This document shows, piece after piece, positions 23,963 through 35,648 of a stretch of 64,000 nucleotides of DNA. How positions within the stretch are numbered: the stretch's first letter is position 1; every line of letters starts with the position of its first letter. A program made the translations under genes and the position numbers. The notes beneath the pieces are model-generated. The model was not told the DNA's origin and did no database searches. It saw only the letters and a program-made list of their open reading frames with translations. Origin of the DNA: Strongyloides papillosus (taxonomy: Eukaryota > Nematoda > Chromadorea > Rhabditida > Strongyloididae); the NCBI GenBank assembly GCA_005656395.1, contig SRSI01000065.1, forward strand, positions 62,001 through 126,000. The letters run 5' to 3'.

Positions 23963-24044
23963 GTTTGGGTGCCCGAGTGGTTAAGAGGCCGGCCTGCTAA
24001 GCCGTTGGGCTTTGCCCGCGCGAGTTCGAATCTCGTCCCAAACG
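23963..24044 (+). tRNA. tRNA-Ser (GCT)
   Basis: Acceptor GTTTGGG pairs with CCCAAAC. The anticodon loop is CTGCTAA between CGGC and GCCG, giving GCT. The variable arm GGGCTTTGCCC is long, the T loop is TTCGAAT and the discriminator G. TTTT follows within 15 bases. Confidence 0.97.
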
Positions 24045-25051
24045 AATTACACTTTTGTAAAAAAAAAGTATTTCTAGATAAATTCACAAATTTGTAAATT
24101 ATTTAGATTTAGTCTAAAGAGTAGATGCATTTTCTTAAAATACACAGTTTAACAAAAATTTAGAAGAATATTATGTTTTAAGTAATGTTGGAACCGTGTT
24201 TAAACGCTACTTCGTATAAGTATGAAGTCACAAAAAAGCATAGTAATTATAAAAAAAGAATATTGTTAAAATGCTACTATGTTTTAATGAAAAAATAGTA
24301 ATTTATTTTTCTAACATACAGAACATTTTCGTGCAAAAGAAATGCGTCTACTATTACACACATACTATATTATTTTATTAATTTAACTAGTTTATGACTT
24401 TACTACCAAGAAGAGTCATAATATTCAAATTAAGTTTGTTCAAAGTTTTGTAATGCATGTTTTATGTTGTATTGATAAAGTAAAAAGATGTTTAGAAATA
24501 CAACATATTAAGCTGTATTTAAGAAACGATTTTTTGAGATAAATATGTTTTATCTCTGTTTAATAAAAATACCGTTAAATTTCTGCTATTTTTAAATAAA
24601 GAGTGTTTTACTATTTTTTATTATTATGAAGTCATTTTTAATCTGTTTCTTTTAATTTTTAGAACTCATGTAAATAAGTAGTAAATTTATTGTGTCGATT
24701 GCTTCACACTAATAGTATATAGTTTTTTACATTTTAAAAACAACTCTTTGTATAATAAAATAAACTTTAAACGGCAAATATGGTTTTTTCTTTAGTTTAA
24801 AAATAAATTAAATTTATTTGTTGTTCGCAATATAATTACTAAATTATTTTTTGTAAGTATAACTATAATTAAGATAATTTACTTTCTTTTTATCTATAAT
24901 TTTCTACATAAACATTTAGATATCTAATAAAATAAGTGTCTAGATAGTAATCATTCTGATTTTTTTATATGAAGTTAATATAAATGGATAGAATTAAAAA
25001 GGAAAACTGTATCATACAATATAATTTCTACCATATATTTTACAAAAGGAA
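24045..25051. repeat. Spacer; 24.17-24.40 kb duplicated at 31.79-32.0 kb
   Basis: No gene. A block starting ATTATGTTTTAAGTAAT, with GCTACTTCGTATAAGTATGAAGT and AAAATGCTACTATG further on, has an obvious diverged counterpart beside tRNA-Asn (31796-31990). The rest shows nothing recognisable. Confidence 0.55.
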
Positions 25052-25123
25052 TGCCTATTGCAGGAATCGAACCTACGTCGCCACGGCCACAACGTGGAGT
25101 ACTAACCACTATACTAAATAGGC
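25052..25123 (-). tRNA. tRNA-His (GTG)
   Basis: Acceptor GCCTATT pairs with AATAGGC. The anticodon arm is CCACG, loop TTGTGGC, CGTGG, giving GTG. The T loop is TTCGATT. As is usual, the G-1 is presumably added after transcription, although a G is present at that position here. TTTT terminator. Confidence 0.96.
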
Positions 25124-25667
25124 CGAAGGCGGTACCATACTTTATTGGCCACCAAACTTTCTCAAGTTTAAGAGTACTTATAATAACGTAAAAAAAGTCA
25201 TATAACTACAAAAAAAATTAATTAAAAAGTTAATATTTGATCAAGATAATTTATAAAAAACGTTGTTTTCTTTTTTATAAAACAATTTAAAGAAGTATGA
25301 AATTATTATTTTATCAATTGAATGAAAAATAAACAATACAATGGACTGACTAAATTAACTTTAATCTCAGTTATTTAATTAAAATTATTATTTTTAAAAG
25401 ATCTTGATAAATTATTTTATATTTTCAATTCTACATATCCAAAACAAAGTTATATGATTAATAATCTGATATATTTTGTTGTTTATCGTTTTAAATGAAA
25501 AAATAAAATATATAAGATAATCGTTTTAACATTTGTATATTTAGGAAATTTTATCCTCATATATTAAAATGTATGTAATTCCCGAATTAAAAGAGTTCTT
25601 TTATTTTATCTACATAATAAAGCTTTAAATTATATCCCATCAATTTTACTAATTTTTTTAAGTTACG
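25124..25667. other. AT-rich spacer
   Basis: Nothing recognisable is present. Stops occur in every frame. Confidence 0.6.
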
Positions 25668-26051
25668 GACCATTATATCCCATTTCCAGAATGTCGCTTT
25701 TTTAGAAAAATGTTTTTTTATTTTGTGAAGTATATTCGGAGATAGTTCGGAATAACGGCGACGAACTTACTAAAAATAAATAAATAATTTGTAGAATGTT
25801 TTTATTCATCCCCTATACGAGGGCTAGATTATGGCAGTGCTAAACAAAGGGAGGACATGGCACAACTTTATTGATAAATTAATAAAAGTATTGTGCATTT
25901 TTTTCGAAAAAAAATCTTAAAAATCCACTTAAACAAATGCTGCACAAAAATAATGGCTCTAAATAACAATTTGACGATGATTTTCGTTATTATGAATTTT
26001 AAAAAAACATTTTTCCAAAAAGGGGACATTCTGAGAATGGGATATAATGGG
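25668..26051. mobile_element. MITE-like element with about 50-bp inverted ends
   Basis: The left end CCATTATATCCCATTTCCAG continues through AGAATGTC, a CTTTTTT run and AGAAAAATGTTTTTTT. The same string appears in reverse complement at 26001-26051 with four or five differences. The body of about 380 bp has no convincing gene. The overlapping ORFs on both strands near 25.87-26.25 kb are explained by the inverted ends and low complexity. No clear target duplication was found. Confidence 0.65.
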
Positions 26052-26455
26052 AAGACACCGTTATATAATAAAATTATCTCACTTAATGTATCATTAATAA
26101 CATTCTTTTTTATATGCAATAAATATAAAACTATACAAAAATGGTTAATAAAGAAGAAAAATTTAATATTGTGTAGAAATATTATCATGAATGTACAAAA
26201 TACATTAAAAATTTCAAAAAATAACTTTAAAAGCGCAAAATATGACAAAAAATAAAGTAAAAAGAATTGTTAAACTAACAAAATTTTTTTGTAATATATA
26301 AAAATTACTAATAGTTGTTTATGTTAACAAATGTTTTGTAAAATCTTACATATATTAAAACAACATGTAATGATTAATTGTGATATTCTATAGATTTTAC
26401 AATTAGTAACGCATATTGTTGCTCGGTAGCCAACTAAATACGGTCCTAGGCGTCC

Positions 26456-26528
26456 GATCTTGTAGCGTAATGGCTAACGCGTCTGCCTTCGGAGCAGAAG
26501 ATTGCAGGTTCGAGTCCTGTCAAGATCG
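26456..26528 (+). tRNA. tRNA-Arg (TCG)
   Basis: Acceptor GATCTTG pairs with CAAGATC. The anticodon arm is TCTGC, loop CTTCGGA, GCAGA, giving TCG. The T arm is CAGG, loop TTCGAGT, CCTG, and the discriminator G. A TTTT run follows within 12 bases. Confidence 0.97.
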
Positions 26529-27156
26529 TAGAATGTTTTAAAATCTTCTATAATACAGACTATTAGCAGTGCTAGTTAATGCTACGTTACGAAATTGACG
26601 TTTTGCTTATACTTTATGAATGCATTAGACAATTTGCATTTTTTTTAATGTTGTTTCCGTACGTATAAAGAATAACCGCAAATCTTCTTGAAAGTATAGG
26701 ATATTCAATATAGAAAAATGATTTAGAGATAATTTTAATCAAAGAAAATGATCACAGATTAACAAATATGTTATATAGAAATTAATGAAGAAGGCGGATG
26801 ATAAAATATAAGTTTATTTGATAAGAGAAAAGAAAGGAAGTATACACATAAAGTAACAACATATTGAACACAAATGCTAGACTGCATGGTTGTCCGGAAG
26901 ATAATCTTTTTATATTGGTTTCTTGAGGTAAGTGTATTAAAATCTCTTGTTCTTATTGAACCGAATTTATAATAATATTCATAATGTGTCATAATGATAT
27001 TCTTCATGTGTTTGTTTTGATTTCTTAGGACACGCGAAACATAATTTGTTGTCACTTTACAAATTTATATCTATCAAAATTCCTTTATTTTTTTACACAA
27101 ATATACAAATATACTGATAAACAAAAAATTTAAGACTAGAAAAATGAAAAACAGAA
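26529..27156. other. Spacer with an unassigned minus-strand ORF
   Basis: A minus-strand frame of 94 codons (26771-27055) is somewhat less AT-rich than its surroundings but has no motif I can name and no clear promoter or splice signal. It may be a protein fossil or chance. Nothing else is seen. Confidence 0.35.
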
Positions 27157-27227
27157 TGCGTTGACCGGGAATCGAACCCGGGACTCCCGCGTGGCAGGCG
27201 AGAATTATACCACTTAACCATCAACGC
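27157..27227 (-). tRNA. tRNA-Gly (GCC)
   Basis: Acceptor GCGTTGA pairs with TCAACGC. The anticodon arm is CTCGC, loop CTGCCAC, GCGGG, giving GCC. The T arm CCGGG, loop TTCGATT, CCCGG is perfect. It is 71 bases long with discriminator A. T5 runs follow. Confidence 0.97.
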
Positions 27228-28199
27228 TGAAGTCGGTCACGAAACGTCGATTTCTCTACAAAATTTTATTTTAATTTTAATAATTTTGATCACTTTTTAC
27301 TAAATTCTGTTAAACATTTCTGATTGTTTTTTATAGTTTTTACTGCTTAAGGTTTTTTAAGGCTATATATAAACAGAAAAATTTCTTCTTTCACTTCAAC
27401 TAAGGGTTTGAAGCATAAACAATACTATATTTATTGGAAATTAAGCAGAAATAAAGTAATTAAATAACAAAAATTTCATTTTATACTTTAGTAAATTAAT
27501 AATAAATGGATGCATAATAAATATTTGTTTAAAGTAATATTTTTTATTATATAAAGTAATTTTTAAAAATTTCTAAATGGTATTAGAAAAAAGCTATTTT
27601 TTTTAGCACTTAATTTTTATGTATAATTATTTTCAAAAATATTTTGTAATTCATATTGAATTTTTGTGGTACTTGTTAACGTAATTTAAATAAATAATTT
27701 TTACGTAAGTAATTATATTTCCAAAATAACAATTTTTTATTTAAAGCTGACAAAAATTTAAAATTCTTTTCAAGTTAGTAGGAAATTATATATATTTTAT
27801 ATAAAAAAGGTTATTCATTTGACTCAGTATTTTTTTAATTTAAAAATGAAGTTAATTGAGACTATTTTTATTTTCAATAAATTATAATTTATGAAAAATA
27901 AAGTTGATAATGTGGTAAATAAGTTTTAATTAATTAAGTAAATATTTTATTATATTAAATTGAGTTATTCTTATAAATAATTTAAGTAATTTAATTTTTT
28001 ATTATTCATATGATATTTATTTAAAATAAATCAAGTTTAACAATAAATATCTTGTTTTGTAATCAAGGTACATATCACCATAATTTTGTAAATTTCATAA
28101 AGAATTCTAGATTCTAAGCATATTTTAGGTTTACAATTTTGTTGTACATGGTGTGAAAGAATTAACATTATAAAACTTTGTTTTGTAATTGTAAAAAAT
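27228..28199. other. AT-rich spacer
   Basis: One kilobase of poly-A/T-rich sequence with no recognisable feature. Confidence 0.6.
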
Positions 28200-29900
28200 A
28201 AAGTTTGTTTTTAAAAATAATAAAAGTATGGATAATAATCATTTAACTTATTGTTTAACAAAGTTCGATTAAATTTATTACCATTAGTAAGACCTTCTTA
28301 TTTTTAGGAATTTTGTATATTGTGTTCATTTTTTTAAAATCGAAAATTGTCTAAATTAAAATAAATTGCAGAAATTTTTTAATAATCACTTTTCGTATGT
28401 TTATTAATTCGGTAATAAACAATTTATTAATAATAATTTATTTTTACATTGTAGCAATTTGATGAGATAACTAGTTATTTTGTATTTATAAAAATAACAC
28501 AAAAAACTATTTTGACAGAGATGGGATAGAGGTAAATTGAATATTCTCTAAAAATTATTTTAAAGTTATTTTCACACAAAAAACTCATAAAAGTATAGAA
28601 AAATTAATACTTTATAAAATAGTATTATACATTGAAAAGTTTCATAAAACGATTTGATAATAGTAAAAGCAACGAAATAGATATGATTAAATGAACAAAA
28701 TAAGTAATTTTATCTCTAAAAGAATATGTAAATGCGTTTATCGGGAATCGAACCCGAATCGGCCGCTTGGAAGGCGGCCATGCTGACCATTACACCATAA
28801 ACGCGTGTTATGATGGGAAAACCAAATTTTTCCGTTCTTACACATTGTCTAATTTTTTTAATCCAATAATACAGTTAATATATTAATAATGTTGTAATTT
28901 AAAGAGGAATAAAACATTTTGTTTATCATTTGTTTGTAAGGTAATTTATTTTTAAATTAACTAACATTAATGAATGTTTTTCATAATGAATAAAAGAAAG
29001 CTATATTGACTGATCTTCCACTTAGTTTGAAAAAATGTAAATATCTTACTAATAGTTATATAATAATATGATACATATAAAGAAAGCAAAAATCACTGTA
29101 AAATATAGTGATTTTGTTACATTTATTAAAAAGTCTAATTTTTTTGACTTACCACTAATTTTATCGCAATTATTTAGTATTTAGAAATTAAATCAGCAAT
29201 TTAAAAAGTATAAGATTAATTTTCTTATGACATCGTATTTATCTTATAATTTAAGCTGTTTTTCTACAATACATTTCAAAATACAAGATTATATTTAATT
29301 TTATAAAAATTGTAAATACTGTTATAAAAAGCACTTACTAACACATAACAGTATCTTTTTTTTAGTAATTTTAATTATTATAAAAATATATTTTTCTATA
29401 AAGTTATACCTATTTGACGACCAAATTTTTTTATGATGATATTCGTGATCACTCATAAAATCAGATTTAAAAAAATTTATAATACATTATGCATTCGTGT
29501 TCAAAGTAAAAAACTTTTTAATATTTTAACTTTTAAAAAGGGATTATACCAAAATAATATCTGATAATATATTTAATAAAGCAACTCTAAGATGAGCAGA
29601 ATATGATAGAAAATATTAAAAATAAAAAAGTTACATCACTTCAAAGTGTCAAACGTATATAATTTTGTAAAGAACAAGAAAATTTATTTGACGACATAAT
29701 ATTTTATGTCGTTTACAGCATTTTTTGTTTATCGTTTGATATTATTAAACTTTTGATAAAATTTAATTTCTTTACAAATAATTTTACTACATCTTATAAT
29801 CAATTGTCATAACTTGTTCTTGTTATTTCGTCTGTACTGTAAATAATTTTTCCAGTAAAACGTTAAGATTATTAAAAACATAATAAAATATTGCACAATT
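28200..29900. repeat. Segmental duplication carrying tRNA-Gly (TCC), copy 1
   Basis: This stretch aligns in order with about 40500-42100. Upstream blocks include AATAAACAATTTATT, TGTAGCAATTTGAT and TTTCATAAAACGATTTGATAATAGTAAAA. Downstream blocks include AATTATTT around 29.17 kb and GTCGTTTACAGCATT..TTTGTT at 29.71 kb. The flanks have diverged to perhaps 70%, while the tRNA inside is unchanged. Confidence 0.75.
28733..28804 (-). tRNA. tRNA-Gly (TCC), copy 1
   Basis: Acceptor GCGTTTA pairs with TAAACGC. The anticodon arm is GCCGC, loop CTTCCAA, GCGGC, giving TCC. The T arm is TCGGG, loop TTCGATT, CCCGA, and the discriminator A. It is identical over all 72 bases to the gene at 40981-41052. TTTT terminator. 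Confidence 0.97.
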
Positions 29901-31131
29901 TCCTGATTACTAAAAACAATGTAAGAAATAATCGGTATTTGATTAGTCAAAATTTTCTCAAAATTTAATTGTAATTAATAGTACTGTAGTTGAGAAAAGA
30001 GACATTTGCCTAAGGACTATATAGCGAATCGCGCCGCTACTTAATTTTGCCCGTTAATTTTCTATAATAAAGAAGTTGCGAAGGTATTAGACTTAACAGT
30101 TCGGCTGAAAATTGATATTTAGAGCGATTTTTTTCTAGAATAAAAGGTATCCTAAGCATAAATAATAATAAATAAACATATTTTGAAGAATTCTCAGTAT
30201 TTGTTCTTTTGAGTGAATTTTTATGATTTTTTTTCCAAAAAAAGCACATAATTCCTATCCACTTATTGATAAGGCTTACCTACGGACTCTCTTTGACTAG
30301 CACTACCGTTACCTAGCCTCCGTATAAAGATAGATAAAAACATTTTTACGAATTACTTATTATTAATAAATATTTATATAATTATTTAATTGTATAGATA
30401 TTTATATCTGATTATCATTAAAAAAATTTAATTTTTTACTTTATAAAATTCTCGTGTTATTGACGCCTACGACATAAATTTTTGCGATGGGCTAATGTCC
30501 ACTATCTTCTTTAGTCATTCGATAGATTTTCATTTTTTCTATCAGAAAAAATAAAAGTGTGTTTACAAAAATACTTTGATAAGTTTAATTCTATTAAAAG
30601 TTCAAATTTTGACAGAATCAATACTTTTTTTTATAAAGATAACCATAGTTGTTGGACTGTTATATGAATGGTATTAAAAAAAAATATTGTAATATTTTAT
30701 GAACAAGTTTTGTTCTTTTGTACTTTTGAAATAAGATATTATAAACTACTATAAAGAATATTTCTATACTTTTTAATTTCATATTATTGATTTTTTGTCT
30801 ATTTATTATACTAAACATCTTGATTAAGCTTTTTAATTTTAATTATTTATGTTATTGTAAATCTTTGCTATCTGCGTTTATGTTTTATTACTGTACATAT
30901 AAATAACGTTATTTTAAAATACGTAAGATACGATGATCTATAAATTATTTTAAAGATTCAATTTTATCTATACTGGTTTTCTGATTAAATCTATTTAAAC
31001 TTAGTCCAACGTTTTAAAAAAAAATGTCTAATAAAAGCTTATGATGACTAGTTTAAAATTTTTTGGAAAACATGAGAGATATTAGCATACATTTTGGGTA
31101 GAATCTCCCGTTGTATTAACAAAATATGAAC
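29901..31131. other. AT-rich spacer
   Basis: No gene is recognised. A 70-codon minus-strand frame at 30037-30249 (FFWKKNHKNSLKR... then LLSLIPSQLLYYRK) has no motif and is treated as chance. A slightly GC-richer stretch at 30,010-30,050 (ATAGCGAATCGCGCCGCTAC) and one at 30,260-30,320 are not explained. Confidence 0.45.
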
Positions 31132-31204
31132 TGCCACATGCTGGGATTGAACCAGCGACCTTCGGTTTACAAGACCGACGCTACTACCACTGAGCCAATG
31201 TGGC
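31132..31204 (-). tRNA. tRNA-Thr (TGT)
   Basis: Acceptor GCCACAT pairs with ATGTGGC. The anticodon arm is TCGGT, loop CTTGTAA, ACCGA, giving TGT. The T arm is GCTGG, loop TTCAATC, CCAGC, and the discriminator A. The D arm reads GCTCAGTGGTAGTAGC, with one base more than the usual GAGC closing strand, a small irregularity. TTTT terminator. Confidence 0.94.
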
Positions 31205-31494
31205 TGTGAATCCGGGCACGCCCTGATTGGTAACTACGTTTAATTCTTTATACAGTCAATTTTAGAAGTCAAGATTTGCAATATTGGCTAAATGAATAAT
31301 AAATTATTTAAAACTGCTTTTCTCACTATTCTAAGTTTTTTATGCCAATTTGTTAAATTATCAAATCTCTGAATATTTAGATTATTAATCATTTACAAAA
31401 CTGCTTATTTTTTTAGATTAAATAAATATCATTAAACTTTAATGTATACAATTTTTAATTCGTAATGATCAATTAGTTGTTGTCCTCTTTTCAA

Positions 31495-31588
31495 GCCCCA
31501 TTGGCGCAGTTGGTTAGCGCGTGGTACTTATAAGTTAAAGCTGCTCTAAGCAATGCCAAGGTCACCAGTTCGAGCCTGGTATGGGGCA
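31495..31588 (+). tRNA. tRNA-Ile (TAT) with 20-nt intron
   Basis: Acceptor GCCCCAT pairs with ATGGGGC. The anticodon stem is TGGTA with TGCCA, and the loop is CTTATA-A (anticodon TAT). It is split after position 37 by a 20-base intron at 31533-31552 (AGTTAAAGCTGCTCTAAGCA). Without it the tRNA is 74 bases. Introns in tRNA-Ile-TAT are widespread in animals. Discriminator A; TTTT follows. Confidence 0.96.
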
Positions 31589-32049
31589 AAGATTACATTT
31601 TATATCTATGATACTACAAAAACAAATGTCTTATATTCGTATTCTACTATTATTACAATTTCATATAAGCAAACAATTAGGAGAAAACTAGGAAAAGATT
31701 AGTTAGTAGACATTACGAATTACTTTTGAATTTTTTCTAAAATAGTGAACACACTTGCTTTCAAAAAAAACATTTTATCAAATTTTAAAAGATACATTAT
31801 GTTTTAAGTAATTCAGAAAACGAAAGTTGAAGCTACGGTTTAAAACTACTTCGTATGGAAGTAGATTCAAAGGAAAGCTTAGTTATTGCTAAAATGTTGC
31901 TAAATCTTTGAGAATATGTAATAAAGCATTTTATTACCACATAAAACACTACTGTACCAAGACAAATTCGTTTACTATTCCAAAACCTTGCTTTACTTTG
32001 GATTTAAAAGTGGTTTTGTGTAGAGACTGTTATCAAAAAGAGAGATAAA
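31589..32049. repeat. Spacer; 31.79-32.0 kb matches 24.17-24.40 kb
   Basis: No gene. The block ACATTATGTTTTAAGTAATT and following text (CTACTTCGTATGGAAGTAGATTC) pair with the segment downstream of tRNA-Ser (GCT). A short inverted motif, CTACTTCGTATGGAAGTAG, forms a hairpin here. Confidence 0.55.
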
Positions 32050-32052
32050 CGC

Positions 32053-32121
<69 letters not shown>

Positions 32122-32123
32122 GC
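32050..32123 (-). tRNA. tRNA-Asn (GTT)
   Basis: Acceptor GCCTCCG pairs with CGGGGGC (one T-G). The anticodon arm is TTCGG, loop CTGTTAA, CCGAA, giving GTT. The T arm is GGTGG, loop TTCAAGC, CCACC. Discriminator G and T5 terminator. Confidence 0.97.
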
Positions 32124-33139
32124 TACGCGCGGCGAGCCTTTTTCTTCAAGATTTTACGACAAAAAGGCAAAATATTATTCTACTCAAAAAAATTGCGCAA
32201 ACAATTTCAAATGACTCATTTCTTTCTTTTAGTAAATACTTTTTAATACGTTAATAAATCTTTATCCTTGGAAAAAAAGCTATGATATTAAATATAATTT
32301 AATTAATACGGTTATTGAAATTTGATATTAACAAAAACTACTAACACAGGTGCTTTTTTACTAACTAAATTAACAAAAGATTATAAAAAATTTTCCATGA
32401 TATGAAATGAATGGCTTATATCAAAATATAGTTACTTATTAAATAAAATGGCTATCATTTGTCAATAAAAACAAAAAAATATGGTAATTATTGAATTAAA
32501 CTGTATTATTATTTAATACTTTTTTAATTTAAGCTATAAAAGTTTTTGTAATTTCTATTTTTCTAAATACCCAATTTTGAATATACAATGAGTTCTTGAA
32601 ACACTCGAAGCAAAATATCTTGATAATTTTCACTTTGTTATAAATGAGAATGGCGATAAAATTATACATAATGTATTATATAATATCAAATAAATACCAA
32701 AATAATAAAGTTTTGCCTTTTTATTAAAGAAACATTTATAAATGGAAATAAAAAAAGGCTTTTGCCAATAAAATTTGCTAGTAGGTTTTTCATCCAAGTT
32801 CTAGAATAACTTGACGTTGATTCGCTTCGGAAATCGGACAGAATCAAGTACTTTAAGCAAGATTTAATTAACGTCAGATTGTCAACTATAGTTAACATTT
32901 TTGATTTTGAGTATATAAAAACATGGCACTACAATTGTTTTCTACAGAATTATAAATAATAATATTAAATTAACGAAGAATTATTTCATTATAATAAGTG
33001 CACTTTTTAAATGAATTTTGTTAATTTTAATATCTAAAAACTTTAAAAATATTGTTATTACTTATAAAATAGTTTTTTTTCGGCATTTTTATTTAAATAT
33101 TGACCTCTTATATCCATACACATACATTTGCTGCGTATT
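32124..33139. other. AT-rich spacer
   Basis: Nothing firm. A 70-codon minus-strand frame at 32686-32898 sits in a patch with CTTGACGTTGATTCGCTTCGG, which recurs in part at 33600-33640 (TCGACTGATTCGCTTTAGAGG). This points to a small dispersed repeat rather than a gene. Confidence 0.4.
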
Positions 33140-33320
33140 AATTGACATAAAAATTGTAGGCGAATGAAATATAAAAAATGCGGGTTGATGATTATTATAA
33201 AATTGTCGGTTTAAATAACCCAATTTTAGAGGTAAAATTGAATTCTGAGGCTGATTTTTCAACTTTCAAAATTTTGGAATGAAGCTAGAAATAGTTTCTA
33301 ATATTTTTAACATTTGTCTG
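33140..33320 (+). repeat. Dispersed repeat, copy 2 of 3
   Basis: It shows the same block order as at 8283-8400: GACATAAAAATTGTA, GAATGAAATA, TGCGGGTT, GGTTTAAATAACCC, CTGAGGCTG, then GAAGCTAGAAATAGTTTCTA. Confidence 0.6.
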
Positions 33321-35271
33321 AAAGTAATATATTAACTAATACTTATTATAAGTACATATTTAGTTGTATAACTACATCTAGAATTCAAAATTATGCATAA
33401 TAAAAATAAAATAAAATTAAAATGATAACTAAATTTTTATTGACTTTGTTATTTTTTTGGTAATTATTTAAATTTATAAACATATATTTAAAATTATTTG
33501 TATAAAAATGTTGTTATTGTAATTATTTTATATAAACAAGATTAAAAAAAAGACTTACACCACTAATAGTTTCCAAGAAGTTTCTTATCCAAGTATTAAA
33601 ATATCTTTCGACTGATTCGCTTTAGAGGTCGGACGGGATTCAGTGTATTTCAGCCGAATATGAGCATAAAACGTTATAATTATTTTCCACATAATTATTA
33701 AAAATGTTATTTTACTATGAACACTAGTAATACAAAACTACATTAAAAATTTTATTAAAACATATTTAATGATATTAAATTAGTGTAGAATTTTTTTAAT
33801 ATGATATATACAAAAGAAAAATGAGACAAATTTTAACAATTCTTAGTAAATGTAATAAAAAGCTCTACCTATAAAAAAATATCAAACGACAAAAAAATGT
33901 TTAAAACGAAGAACAACATTAGGTTTTACCATAAAGTGTTTCTTTTATTTTACAATAATATATATGTTCGATATTTCGAAACAATGTAAATTGTTGTTGA
34001 ATTTTAATATTTTGTATAATATCATGCTAATTTTAAAGTCTAACTTGTATTAGAATATATTATAAAATACGTTACTAGTAATCTATTTTTTCTTTTTCAG
34101 TTTTGAAAACATATTTTATAATAGGTCATTAAAAGTAGTTTTCAAGTAACATAATTTAAAATATCTTTATTAGAAGCGAAAATTCTACAAATGAATGTTT
34201 TATTATTCAAGGTTCATTTATGCATCTTAATATTTTGAGAACAATTACTAAACTCTTTTAACATTAATACATCTTTTCAAATGTTCGACATAAAATTTTT
34301 AAGCTTCAGTTTATTATATCTTAGTTAAAACTCTTGGAAGACACAGTATCTAAAATAATGGATAATTACATTCACTCTTTAACAAAAAAATTAAGTATTG
34401 ATAATATGATAATTTGTAATTATACAAATATAATGTTAAGAAGGGGTTTTATCTAATTACAATAATAACTTATTCTTATACACTAATAATCATATTTTTC
34501 AATTGATAAATATGTGCGGTGATAACCATTAACTTGAATATTACTATATTACAGCTTATATCTATTTTTATTGTATTTAAAAAATGAGATTTTTAATAAA
34601 ATCGTCTCCTTTTAAATCATCATTAAAAAATGTGATTAAAAAACGACAAAACTACTGAGACAATCTATATATTAACACGTAAATGCAAATTTTAAAAGTT
34701 AAATAAAAGTTTGATTATAAATGTTTAGAATTTTTAAATAACTTTTATTAACAAATATTTAAATGTTTTATAAAATTGTAATTCTATAAATGTATGATTA
34801 CACACAAAAAAGAATACAGATTTGTTTTTAACGTAGTGAAGTGGTTTAAATGTTTTTATTTGTGGCACTTCTTTCTTATTTTTACTTTAAATGTTAGATA
34901 TTTTATAATTATTAACAATATTGATATAATTTTTAACAATTTAATCTTTTTAAATCGTTTTTTAAAATCTTATAAAAATCAACATATAAAATATTTTGAT
35001 AAAAAAAACATATATAAATTTTTTATAAAAGTTTATTTTAAAATGGACATAAATCTATATAAAATTAAAAAATATATTATAGATGTAATTAACAATAGTG
35101 TTCCAATAAACTAAAAGGTTTACACTTTTCAAAACAAAATGTTTTTAATGACAAAAACATATTATTAATTATCTGCAGATTTTTTGCCAGTTTAAGAACA
35201 AAAAATATTTTATATTTTGTAGAAAAATAAAAAAATATTTGAAAAGAATTTTTAGTTTGAATATTTTATTC
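33321..35271. other. AT-rich spacer
   Basis: No supported gene. A plus-strand 106-codon frame (34794-35114) is made almost only of F, I, N, K and Y codons and has no signal or motif; I regard it as chance. Part of 33.8-34.4 kb resembles the long repeat at 14.4 and 36.7 kb. Confidence 0.45.
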
Positions 35272-35604
35272 TCAACGTCTTCCATTAGGTCTTGCTGTTG
35301 TTGTTAAACTGTCTAATCTTGTAGCTATAGAGGCTATTTGTGACTGTAATTGTGTTAATGCTTGTCTAATTTGTTGTATTCTTGTTTGTTTGTTTTTTCT
35401 TTTTCTTCTTCTACTTTTTTTTGATTTACTTTGTCTTTTTTCAATTGACTTCATATCTTCTTCATCATTTAAAATAGCCGGTTGTTGTAGATTATCAATG
35501 CTTTTAATGTTATTAGAAACTAAATCATTTTTGCTTTCAAAAGATTCAGTTAATAATATATTAATGAGTAATATAAATACAATAACTAATTTAATACTTT
35601 TCAT
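35272..35604 (-). CDS. Small secreted basic protein
   Basis: The 110-residue product starts with a clear signal peptide (MKSIKLVIVFILLINILL, cleavage probably near residue 20). An acidic Asn/Ser-rich propeptide-like part follows, and EKR at about 55-57 is a possible furin-type site. After it come a strongly basic stretch (KSKKSRRRKRKNK), then a Gln/Leu-rich segment from about 73 to 100 with heptad spacing, and a Thr/Pro/Arg tail. No family is recognised. The gene is compact: a TATAAAAA lies about 40 bases before the ATG and an AATAAA almost directly after the TGA. Composition and organisation argue for a real gene. It may be a processed secreted peptide, an antimicrobial-type cation-rich product, or a cuticle or saliva component. 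The choice among these is speculation. Confidence 0.75.
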   Translation of the reverse strand: MKSIKLVIVFILLINILLTESFESKNDLVSNNIKSIDNLQQPAILNDEEDMKSIEKRQSKSKKSRRRKRKNKQTRIQQIRQALTQLQSQIASIATRLDSLTTTARPNGRR

Positions 35605-35640
35605 TATTAAAATAGCATGTTATAATGAAAAATTACTACT

Positions 35641-35648
35641 TTTTTATA
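35641..35648 (-). promoter_or_regulatory. TATA box of the secreted-protein gene
   Basis: On the minus strand the sequence GGTATAAAAAAG stands 37-44 bases before the ATG at 35604. This implies a 5' leader of only about ten bases. Confidence 0.5.

Noticed and set aside
25868..26255. Overlapping 120-126-codon ORFs on both strands
   Set aside because: They overlap each other, are built of F/I/K/N codons, and cover the inverted ends of a MITE. No motif or signal supports either.
26771..27055. 94-codon minus-strand ORF as a gene
   Set aside because: No recognisable domain, promoter or splice signal. Mentioned only within the spacer entry as a possible fossil.
34794..35114. 106-codon plus-strand ORF
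   Set aside because: Composition is that of A/T-rich chance sequence (mostly I, N, K, F, Y), with no promoter, splice or domain evidence. An ORF of this length can arise by chance in 64 kb at this GC content.
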